A stretch of DNA of 64,000 nt from Coralliovum pocilloporae (lineage in GTDB: Bacteria; Pseudomonadota; Alphaproteobacteria; Rhizobiales; Cohaesibacteraceae). Positions 55,635-62,726 of this stretch are shown piece by piece; the stretch's first letter is position 1; the number at the start of each line of letters is the position of its first letter. Under the pieces are notes generated by a model, which was not told where the DNA came from, did not search any database, and was given only the letters and a program-made list of their open reading frames with translations. The DNA is taken from the NCBI RefSeq assembly GCF_030845175.1, contig NZ_CP132542.1, forward strand, positions 186,001 to 250,000, in the 5' to 3' direction. Position numbers and translations under genes: made by a program.

Positions 55635-56243
55635 ATGCGGACTCTCCTTTCAGCCGCCCTTGCCGCAGCCATCAGCCTGACGGCTTTGCCTGCTTTCACC
55701 AATCCGGCAAAAGCTGATCTGGCCGCAGAGGCCATTGAACGGGTGAAAGCTCTCCGCCAGGGAGAAATGTCACGCCTTCTCTTTCACAAGAAAGCCAAAG
55801 CTGCCATCAAGGTTCCATTTCAGGATCGCGATGGCAATCCGACAACTGTGGATGCCTTCAAGGGCAAGGTTGTTGTGCTGAACTTCTGGGCAACGTGGTG
55901 CCCGCCCTGCCGCCATGAAATGCCGTCACTCGACCGCCTTCAGGCCAAACTGGGTGGCGATGACTTCAAGGTGCTGCCTGTCAGCCTGGATCGCCAGGGA
56001 CTGGAGAAGGTCGATGCCTTCTTCAGCCAGATCAAAGCTGAAAACCTTCCCGTCTATCTGGATGAAAACAACAAGTTCGCGGTAGCCAACCGGGCTATTG
56101 GCCTGCCAATGACGCTTATTCTGGACAGGCAGGGTCGCGAAATCGGTCGTCTGGCAGGGCCAGCTGAATGGGATTCAGCTGACGCGGTATCTGTCCTCAG
56201 TGCCGTGGTCAAGGAAACAGCGGAAGCGCCAGTCTCAAACTAG
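55635..56243 (+). CDS. TlpA-like thioredoxin-fold protein
   Basis: This 202-residue exported protein has a signal peptide (1 to about 28) and a TlpA/ResA fold with NFWATWCPPCRHEMPSL (Cys89, Cys92) and GLPMTLILDRQGREIGRLAG. It should be a periplasmic disulfide reductant, and in other systems TlpA reduces SCO and CuA subunits. GGAG precedes the ATG at 55635; the frame is open back into the SCO gene end. Its gap to SCO is 130 bp, so it may have its own promoter. Confidence 0.9.
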   Translation: MRTLLSAALAAAISLTALPAFTNPAKADLAAEAIERVKALRQGEMSRLLFHKKAKAAIKVPFQDRDGNPTTVDAFKGKVVVLNFWATWCPPCRHEMPSLDRLQAKLGGDDFKVLPVSLDRQGLEKVDAFFSQIKAENLPVYLDENNKFAVANRAIGLPMTLILDRQGREIGRLAGPAEWDSADAVSVLSAVVKETAEAPVSN

Positions 56244-56274
56244 GGTCAGGTCTAGGCTTCGATATCCGGTCTTA

Positions 56275-56670
56275 TCATTTCGGTTCGACCGGATATCTGT
56301 TTTCTACCCAGGCCTTGAAGCCACCGCCGATATGAGCAGCAGGCTTCAACCCCATCCGCATGGCGGATTGGGTGGCGAGAGCGGAACGCCATCCGCTAGC
56401 ACAGAAGAAGATATAGCGGACATCCTGGTTAAAAATGTCCTTGTGATAAGGGCTGTCCGGATCAATCCAGAATTCGAGCATCCCGCGGGGGACATGAACA
56501 GCGCCAGGAATGGTCCCCTCACGCTTCAACTCCCGAATATCTCTCAGGTCAACAAACACACAGCTGTCATCACCGTGAAGCGCCCGTGCCTCGTCTGCTG
56601 ACAGCGTTTCAATTTCTTTCTCCGCCTCAGCAACAAGCTGTTTGATACCGGTATGGATTGTCTGTGGCAT
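56275..56670 (-). CDS. Rhodanese-like protein
   Basis: This 131-residue single-domain rhodanese has VFVDLRDIRELKREGTIPGAVHVPRG and the active loop FCASGWRSA with Cys90. It has no signal peptide. It lies downstream of and convergent with TlpA, and may supply or take sulfane sulfur. Its start is 50 bp from copy B of the dispersed repeat. Confidence 0.88.
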   Translation of the reverse strand: MPQTIHTGIKQLVAEAEKEIETLSADEARALHGDDSCVFVDLRDIRELKREGTIPGAVHVPRGMLEFWIDPDSPYHKDIFNQDVRYIFFCASGWRSALATQSAMRMGLKPAAHIGGGFKAWVENRYPVEPK

Positions 56671-56721
56671 TGCACCAAAGGACCTCTACGCTTCACTTAG
56701 CGAGACAATCTTACAGCGTGT

Positions 56722-56812
56722 TTCTGAAAAGTTGATAGACTTTTCAGATAAAAGCTCGCGCAGAAACAAACTCTAAAAGCACCGCAGCCAGTTCAGGTTA
56801 AAGGTATGGTAT
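56722..56812. repeat. Dispersed 91-nt repeat, copy B
   Basis: This copy matches 5631-5721 over 91 nt without gaps. Here CTGAAAAG pairs perfectly with CTTTTCAG around an 8-nt loop. The conserved second half ends with GTTCAGGTTAAAGGT. The two copies lie about 51 kb apart in the same relative position to minus-strand genes. Confidence 0.72.
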
Positions 56813-56917
56813 TTTTACACCTTAGATATCGAAGCGCAAACAACTACGGACCCGCTTTCTGGGGCGGATCCGCTCTGTGCAATCTCAATTTTTCTGGAAG
56901 CTTGCCTTGGGGTCGAC

Positions 56918-57019
56918 TTACAGGCCACCGAGCAAATAAACAAGAGAAACAATGCCGAAGACCACGATCAGCGTACGCGCTGTAACGGTCCAGCAGGACA
57001 GATTAACATCTGTGTTCAT
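56918..57019 (-). CDS. 33-residue single-pass membrane peptide
   Basis: The frame from ATG 57019 to TAA 56918 encodes MNTDVNLSCWTVTARTLIVV, then FGIVSLVYLLGGL: a short polar head and one 20-residue hydrophobic helix. It is missed by length-limited gene finders. The clean start, helix and stop in an otherwise gene-free gap support it. The ribosome site (AAGGT) is poorly spaced. Function is unknown; such peptides often modulate membrane enzymes. Confidence 0.55.
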   Translation of the reverse strand: MNTDVNLSCWTVTARTLIVVFGIVSLVYLLGGL

Positions 57020-57173
57020 TGGTGAGTTGCTACCTTGCATCTGTTAAACAGGAGCCTTCAGGAGGCCCCTTCTGATGCTGTGGATACGCCAACAAACAGC
57101 CGTGTGCAAGCGCAAAATAGCCATATTTCAGACAGAATTTTGCCAGCTTAAAAAACCATTCAATCCCAAATAG

Positions 57174-57192
57174 TTAAAAGATTTTAACCATT
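57174..57192. promoter_or_regulatory. CtrA-like motif upstream of the small membrane peptide
   Basis: GTTAAAAGATTTTAACCATTC contains TTAA, 6 nt, then TTAACCAT. The CtrA consensus has a 7-nt spacer, so the match is imperfect. It lies about 155 bp upstream of the peptide start. Confidence 0.25.
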
Positions 57193-57280
57193 CAAAAGAG
57201 CGACTTCTTTTCCGATAAATGCCCTATTGCTGCTCTGTAAATCTGACAGGGTCTGACAGTAACCCTGTCATTTTCTGACG

Positions 57281-58453
57281 TCATGCGGCGGCAAAAACCC
57301 GATGCTGATCATTGAACCCCTTGAAGCTGAAGCATCCCTTTTCCGAGAGCTGGAACTTCTGGCTTTTGCTTGCGAGCTGTTCAGAAACAAGAATGGTCTG
57401 ATCGAGATCCCGACACAGCGCCTGAATACGGCTGGCCAGATTGACCGCTGGCCCGATCACCGTGAAATCGAGACGCCCACTACTGCCCACATTGCCATAG
57501 AACACATCGCCCATGTGGAGACCGATCCCGGTCTCGATCCGGTCCCGCGCATCAACATCCCGCTGTTCATTCACCGCATTCAACTCTTTAAAGGCCATGC
57601 AGGCAGCGGCAAGCGCTCTGTCTGAGGCATCACACTCTTCAGGGATCGGGTGGAACGGAAAGATAGCCAGAACCGCATCCCCGATGAACTTGAGCACCTC
57701 TCCGCCATGCTCTTCAACCGAGCGCGTCACAACATCGAAATAGGTGTTGAGAACATCAAGCAATTCGGTGCCGTCCAACCGGTTGGAAAGATCCGTGAAC
57801 CCTCGCAGGTCGGAGAACCAGACAGCCGCCCGCAGCACCTCGCCCTCGCCCCGCTTAATCTCACCCTTCAGCACCCGTTCCCCGGTCTGATGCCCCACAT
57901 AAACATCAAGCAAGGTCTTGGCGAGCCGCTGGGTTGTCTGCAGTTCCAGAACCGGCGCAAGCTCATCGGCTATCTCATGGGCGCTCTCGATCATCGCCTG
58001 AGTGAACCCCTCAGGAGACCGTGTCGCCATGGTAATGGCCTTATAGCTGGCATCAGAAAACTGAATGGGGACAGCCATATAATCCGTGGCACCATCTGCT
58101 CGAATATCTTCCAGAATGCCAAACTCACCATCCACCTTTTCCGGTGTCACCGGCACGTGGACAAACTTGCCGAACTCATAAACCTGATAGAGCGGGCTTC
58201 TTCGGTAGATCTCTTCCAGATCTGAACCGGTGCCATGAAAATGGACATCCCCGCCAACTCCTTCGACCCACAAGGCAGTCTCTGCCCTGATACTGGGATG
58301 CAGAATGGGAATACCCGTGGTGAGACGATAGATCGGAAACCCTGCTTTCAGAAGAATATCAGCCAGCTCTTCGACGAACACCGACCGATGTGTCAGAAAG
58401 CGCCCACGGGTTCTGAGCCAGTCACGGAACGGATTGAGATCAAATCGGGTCAC
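57281..58453 (-). CDS. Class III adenylate/guanylate cyclase
   Basis: This protein of about 390 residues has an N-terminal sensory region without membrane helices and a C-terminal class III cyclase domain. The domain has WFSDLRGFTDLSNRL and FIGDAVLAIFPF (metal-binding Asp residues), IGLHMGDVFYGNVGSSGRLDFTVIG and AVNLASRIQAL. It should make cAMP (or cGMP) in the cytoplasm. GTG 58453 with GGAG upstream is preferred; ATG 58519 (412 residues) has a weaker site and an atypical N-terminus. Confidence 0.92.
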   Translation of the reverse strand: MTRFDLNPFRDWLRTRGRFLTHRSVFVEELADILLKAGFPIYRLTTGIPILHPSIRAETALWVEGVGGDVHFHGTGSDLEEIYRRSPLYQVYEFGKFVHVPVTPEKVDGEFGILEDIRADGATDYMAVPIQFSDASYKAITMATRSPEGFTQAMIESAHEIADELAPVLELQTTQRLAKTLLDVYVGHQTGERVLKGEIKRGEGEVLRAAVWFSDLRGFTDLSNRLDGTELLDVLNTYFDVVTRSVEEHGGEVLKFIGDAVLAIFPFHPIPEECDASDRALAAACMAFKELNAVNEQRDVDARDRIETGIGLHMGDVFYGNVGSSGRLDFTVIGPAVNLASRIQALCRDLDQTILVSEQLASKSQKFQLSEKGCFSFKGFNDQHRVFAAA

Positions 58454-58566
58454 GGGCAACTCCAGGCTCGGGCAGCAGGGCGTATGAGATTGACGGATAT
58501 AGGAAAGTTCCCTACCCATATGGCTATTCTGCCCTTATCCGTCAATCATTGAAACATCAGACATTC

Positions 58567-59451
58567 ATGGCTCTGCGAAAACCAACCCCGCTGGATCTGT
58601 TCCTGCTCATGTTTGTCACACTGATCTGGGCAGGCGCCTTTCTGGCAATCAAGGTCGCCGTTCCGGAAACCGGTGCACTATGGCTGGCGGCATCCCGCGC
58701 GCTTATCGGCTGTATGGCTCTCCTGCCATGGGCTCTTATACGCGGCGCTGTTTTCCCCTCCACAGGCAAACAGTGGATTCTGGTTGTTTTGATTGCCTTG
58801 CTGAATGTTGTCATTCCTTTCTTCCTGATCAGTTGGGGCCAATTGACGACCGATGCCGGCGTCACTGCCCTGCTCATGGGCACCGGCCCCATTCTTGGGC
58901 TTCTTGCCAGTCATTTCACCACAAGCGATGACCGCATCACCCCGCTGAAGGCACTTGGCGTTGTGCTTGGATTTTCCGGCGTTGCTCTTGTGGTCGGCAA
59001 GGGAGCCATTGACGGGCTTGGCGGAGACCTGGTGGCGCAAGCTGCCATTCTGCTGGCGTCTGCCTGTTATGTTACAGCCGGGTCCATGGTCAGACATGTG
59101 AGCGACCTGCCGCCAACGCGCTTGTCGGCACTGGTTCTGTCAATCGCCACTCCTATACTGATTGTAAGCGCCTTTGTCATCGACGGCCCACCAAACCTGT
59201 CCCTGTCACAAGAGGCGTGGCAAGCCATCCTCTTCCTGGGTCTGTTTCCAACAGGCATGGCTTATATCCTGCGGTTCCATCTCATCCGGACAATCGGTTA
59301 CAGCCTGTTCTCGCTTGGCGTCAATCTTATCCCGGTTTTCGGCGTCCTGTTGGCATGGCTCATCCTTGACGAGCCACTCACACTCACCCTGATGATTGCG
59401 CTCGGCCTTATTCTCTCAGGCCTTTTTGTCGCCAGAAAAGGTCAGGGATGA
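58567..59451 (+). CDS. EamA/DMT-family transporter
   Basis: This 294-residue protein has ten membrane helices in two EamA repeats (LMFVTLIWAGAFLAIKVAVPE at the start, VNLIPVFGVLLAWLILDEPL in the second). It exports metabolites such as amino acids or drugs; the substrate is unknown. ATG 58567 is taken; a TTG at 58549 is in frame. Confidence 0.9.
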   Translation: MALRKPTPLDLFLLMFVTLIWAGAFLAIKVAVPETGALWLAASRALIGCMALLPWALIRGAVFPSTGKQWILVVLIALLNVVIPFFLISWGQLTTDAGVTALLMGTGPILGLLASHFTTSDDRITPLKALGVVLGFSGVALVVGKGAIDGLGGDLVAQAAILLASACYVTAGSMVRHVSDLPPTRLSALVLSIATPILIVSAFVIDGPPNLSLSQEAWQAILFLGLFPTGMAYILRFHLIRTIGYSLFSLGVNLIPVFGVLLAWLILDEPLTLTLMIALGLILSGLFVARKGQG

Positions 59452-59504
59452 CGCACATAATAATAATGTGTTAACCTCGCTCGAAAAAGAGGGAGGAGAG
59501 TAAG

Positions 59505-59885
59505 ATGAGTTCAAGCTGGTCTCGATTTATCGGCCTGATTGTTATGAGTTTTGCGGTGATCGGTCTCAGCGTTGGGTCTAGCCATGCGGCCCAACTGACC
59601 TGGAAAGTAAAGAGCAATCATCCGAACAAAGTCAGTGTCGTTTTCTATTCGCAAACTTATGATCACGCTTGGCCTGGCGGCAGCAAAGTCTACGTTATTT
59701 CCGACTATAAAACCCATACTTACCGGCTGAATTGCCGACGCGGAGAAAAAATCTGCTACGGTGCCTGGGTACGCGGAAATTCAACTACATATTGGGGTGT
59801 CGGACAATATAACCAGCATGGCTGCCGGGGATGTTGCTACACCTGTGGCGGTGGCACAACAAAAGTCCAAGTACTCAACCCATAG
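59505..59885 (+). CDS. Small secreted Cys-rich protein of unknown function
   Basis: This 126-residue protein has a signal peptide (1 to about 29, SSHAA) and a mature part with KVSVVFYSQTYDHAWPGGSKVYVI and six Cys, mostly at the C-terminus (LNCRRGEKICYGAW, then GCRGCCYTCGGG). I recall similar short exported proteins in Rhizobiales without a function. GGAGGAG precedes the ATG. A strong terminator follows, so it is monocistronic. Confidence 0.78.
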   Translation: MSSSWSRFIGLIVMSFAVIGLSVGSSHAAQLTWKVKSNHPNKVSVVFYSQTYDHAWPGGSKVYVISDYKTHTYRLNCRRGEKICYGAWVRGNSTTYWGVGQYNQHGCRGCCYTCGGGTTKVQVLNP

Positions 59886-59916
59886 CTGCAAATTGTTCTG
59901 AAAATCATTTAATAAC

Positions 59917-59966
59917 CAAACGGCAGAAGTTGCTAAAATACGACTTCTGCCGTTAGGTTTTGTTTA
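59917..59966 (+). terminator. Strong hairpin terminator
   Basis: AACGGCAGAAGT (59919-59930) pairs perfectly with ACTTCTGCCGTT (59943-59954), followed by AGGTTTTGTTT. Confidence 0.9.
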
Positions 59967-60022
59967 GATTGACCATGTAATGTCACCATCAACTGGCTTT
60001 ATCCAGATGATTGGAGTAATTC

Positions 60023-60541
60023 ATGTCAATCACGGCAACACCTTCCGATATCGGCGCACAGAAAAGCGTCCTTTCTCTTGAGCGTCTGACAATTGTTCTT
60101 ATTGCCGGTGCTTTCGGCACCATCGCTTTCGAGATATTCGGTCAGGCTATCAGCCCTCTTCTTGGTGGTTCAAGACTGGCACCGGTTCCGCTGGCTGCAT
60201 CCGTATTCAAGGCTATTGCAGGTTTTGGTTCAAAACCGGCGGCTTACATGCTGCACTACCTTGCCGGAGTTTTGTGCTACCCGCTGGCCTTTGCCCTCAT
60301 TGGTCGCCCTCTCTGGAAAAGCATCGCACCATCCGTGCCCTGGTATGTGGTCGCAGTTGCCTTCGGTCTGTTCCAGTGGGTCTTTGCGCTCTATGTGATG
60401 GCGCATGTAATCGCTGGCATGCCACCATTCCTCAACTTTGCCGGCATTACCTGGGCAGCGCTTTACGGTCATGTCATCTACGCACTGGTGGCAATCGGCG
60501 TGTCCCAGCACCTCAGCATATCCTGGGGACGCAAGACATAA
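60023..60541 (+). CDS. Small integral membrane protein of unknown function
   Basis: This 172-residue protein has four hydrophobic helices (TIVLIAGAFGTIAFEIFG, YMLHYLAGVLCYPLAFALIG, WYVVAVAFGLFQWVFALYVM, AALYGHVIYALVAIGV). TGGAGT precedes the ATG. No domain is recognised. It stands alone between two terminators. Confidence 0.7.
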   Translation: MSITATPSDIGAQKSVLSLERLTIVLIAGAFGTIAFEIFGQAISPLLGGSRLAPVPLAASVFKAIAGFGSKPAAYMLHYLAGVLCYPLAFALIGRPLWKSIAPSVPWYVVAVAFGLFQWVFALYVMAHVIAGMPPFLNFAGITWAALYGHVIYALVAIGVSQHLSISWGRKT

Positions 60542-60570
60542 CCATCGGACTTGTCACAACAAGTTTGAGT

Positions 60571-60603
60571 AAGCCGGGCCCACGCAAGGCCCGGCTTTTT
60601 TAT
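60571..60603 (+). terminator. Rho-independent terminator
   Basis: GCCGGGCC (60573-60580), loop CACGCAA, GGCCCGGC (60588-60595), then six T. It ends the membrane protein gene and adjoins the stop of the convergent ivd gene. Confidence 0.93.
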
Positions 60604-61769
60604 TTCGTTCTTTCGAACAATTCCCTGCCAATCAGCATCCGTCGGATTTCCGAGGTTCCGGCACCAATCTCATAAAGTTTTGCATCCCGCAGAAGCCGCC
60701 CGGTCGGGCTCTCACTGATATAGCCCATACCACCGAGGCACTGGATCGCCTCAAGCGCCATCCAGGTGGCTTTCTCCCCCGCATAGAGAATGGCTCCGGC
60801 GGCATCTTCCCGGGTTGTTTCACCACGATCGCAGGCCTGCGCGACCTGATACACATAGGCCTTGCAGGCATTCATGGTGACATACATATCTGCCAGCTTG
60901 CCCTGCATGAGCTGAAACGTCCCGATAGGCTGTCCGAACTGCTTGCGTTCATGCACATAAGGCAGAACCACATCCATACAGGCCTGCATGATACCAAGAG
61001 GTCCGGCGGACAGCACGGCCCGCTCATAGTCAAGACCGGACATCAGGACATTCACGCCCCGCCCTTCTTCGCCCAGGATATTCTCTTCCGGCACCTCACA
61101 GTTTTCAAAGACCAGCTCACCGGTATGAGAGCCCCGCATACCCAGCTTGTCGAGTTTCTGAGCCACAGAAAAGCCCGGCATGTTCTTTTCGATCAGAAAG
61201 GCCGTAATCCCGCGCGACCCGGCATCGGGATCAGTCTTGGCATAAACCACCAGCGTCTCGGCATCTGGTCCATTGGTGATCCACATCTTATTGCCGTTGA
61301 GAATATACCGGTCACCGGTTTTCTCGGCTCGCAGGCGCATGGAAACCACATCTGACCCGGCACCCGGCTCTGACATGGCCAGAGCCCCGACATGCTCACC
61401 GGAAATAAGCTTTGGCAGATATTTCTGTTTCTGCTCTTCAGTGCCGTTCCGGCTGATCTGGTTGACACAGAGATTGGAATGCGCCCCGTAGGACAGGCCG
61501 ACAGATGCAGAAGCACGGGAAATCTCCTCCATCGCCACAACATGCTCGAGATAACCAAGGCCTGAGCCGCCATATTGCTCATCAGCCGTAACGCCAAGCA
61601 CACCCAGCGTCCCCATCTTCTGCCAGAGGTCCATGGGGAATTCATCCGTCCGGTCGATATCATCTGCTCTTGGCGCGATTTCATCTGCAGCAAAATTACG
61701 GACGGAATCGCGGATCATGTCCGCTGTTTCACCAAGGTTGAAATTGAAGCTCGAAAAGTCATTACGCAT
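60600..61769 (-). CDS. ivd: Isovaleryl-CoA dehydrogenase
   Basis: This 389-residue FAD acyl-CoA dehydrogenase has [33 protein letters not shown] and the isovaleryl-type catalytic Glu249 in [22 protein letters not shown], then [10 protein letters not shown] and [18 protein letters not shown]. It oxidises isovaleryl-CoA in leucine catabolism. The ATG at 61769 fits the family; the frame is open to 61802. It is the third gene after the LiuR-like regulator and the thioesterase. Confidence 0.94.
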   Translation of the reverse strand: MRNDFSSFNFNLGETADMIRDSVRNFAADEIAPRADDIDRTDEFPMDLWQKMGTLGVLGVTADEQYGGSGLGYLEHVVAMEEISRASASVGLSYGAHSNLCVNQISRNGTEEQKQKYLPKLISGEHVGALAMSEPGAGSDVVSMRLRAEKTGDRYILNGNKMWITNGPDAETLVVYAKTDPDAGSRGITAFLIEKNMPGFSVAQKLDKLGMRGSHTGELVFENCEVPEENILGEEGRGVNVLMSGLDYERAVLSAGPLGIMQACMDVVLPYVHERKQFGQPIGTFQLMQGKLADMYVTMNACKAYVYQVAQACDRGETTREDAAGAILYAGEKATWMALEAIQCLGGMGYISESPTGRLLRDAKLYEIGAGTSEIRRMLIGRELFERTK

Positions 61770-61819
61770 TTGAGTTATCCCAATCACATCCGCTATCACC
61801 AACCGCGGAATTCATACCT

Positions 61820-62266
61820 CTAGTCGGCTAAACCCTGTTTCTGAATCATTGTGAACAGACCTGTGGCTACCGGTGTCTCAGCATCCTCCTGAAGAGCAAA
61901 GACATCCGCCTTCGCCAGGGTCAGGGTACGCCCCGACTTCACCACCCGGCCCCGGGCAAGAAGCGCATCCCCCTGGCCAGGCGCCAGAAGATTGATCTTG
62001 AACTCAACTGTCAGAACACCGGCACCGGCCTCAAACAGGCTGAGCGCAGCATATCCCGCAGCACTATCAGCAACCGATGATGTTACGCCCGCATGAAAGA
62101 AGCCATGCTGCTGTTCCAGATCAGATCGTGCAGCGACTTTCAGGTCCACCGCACCAGGTGCTATGTGACAAAGCTCGACACCCATAAGCCCCATAAAACT
62201 CTGTCGGGCAAAGCTGCGCCGAATGCGAGCGTCATAGTCTGGATCCCGGACAACAAAATCACTCAT
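61820..62266 (-). CDS. PaaI-like hotdog thioesterase
   Basis: This 148-residue hotdog-fold protein has QQHGFFHAGVTSSVADSAAGYAA and VEFKINLLAPGQGD. It likely hydrolyses an acyl-CoA of the branched-chain pathway. It overlaps the LiuR-like gene by 8 bp and precedes ivd by 50 bp, so the three form an operon. Confidence 0.88.
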   Translation of the reverse strand: MSDFVVRDPDYDARIRRSFARQSFMGLMGVELCHIAPGAVDLKVAARSDLEQQHGFFHAGVTSSVADSAAGYAALSLFEAGAGVLTVEFKINLLAPGQGDALLARGRVVKSGRTLTLAKADVFALQEDAETPVATGLFTMIQKQGLAD

Positions 62267-62645
62267 CGGACATCATCTCCTTCAAGCGCTTCCGGCAGCC
62301 GGTTTCAACGGCATCCAGCTCAGCAAGGGTAACATCAAGATCGCGGCGCTTTCGCAAAAGCTCATCACGGCGTTGGGCAATCCGGCCCATCAGGGTTTCA
62401 AGCTGGCCGCGTTCACCGGGCTTGGCTTCATACATGCTGATGATTTCAGAGATTTCAGATAGCTCAAACCCGAGCCGCTTGCCCCTCAGAATGAGTTTCA
62501 GCCGCGTCCTGTCCCTCTGGGAATAGAGCCGTCTGCTTCCCCGGCGGGTTGGGCTGACAAGCTTGCGATCCTCATAGAACCGCAATGTCCGGGTCGTAAC
62601 GCCGAATTCCTCCGCAAGATCGGATATCGTGTAAATGCGCTGCAT
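62259..62645 (-). CDS. MerR-family regulator (LiuR-like)
   Basis: This 128-residue MerR protein has a winged helix (YTISDLAEEFGVTTRTLRFYEDRKLVSP, RLKLILRGKRLGFELSEISEI) and a coiled-coil dimer helix ending ETGCRKRLKEM. The long RLKLILRGKRLGF match and the ivd gene downstream fit LiuR, the repressor of leucine/isovalerate catabolism. A matching site lies directly upstream. It is the promoter-proximal gene of the operon. Confidence 0.88.
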   Translation of the reverse strand: MQRIYTISDLAEEFGVTTRTLRFYEDRKLVSPTRRGSRRLYSQRDRTRLKLILRGKRLGFELSEISEIISMYEAKPGERGQLETLMGRIAQRRDELLRKRRDLDVTLAELDAVETGCRKRLKEMMSDE

Positions 62646-62663
62646 GACACGAGTATCAGTCTC

Positions 62664-62680
62664 TTTGACGTTAAAGTAAA
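62664..62680 (-). promoter_or_regulatory. LiuR-type operator
   Basis: On the minus strand TTTACTTTAACGTCAAA lies 18 bp upstream of the regulator start, close to the TTTACGTAAACGTCAA consensus I recall for LiuR. The location implies autoregulation of the operon. Confidence 0.65.
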
Positions 62681-62726
62681 GAGATACGATATTTATTATA
62701 TATTACATAATTTTAGAATAACTTTA

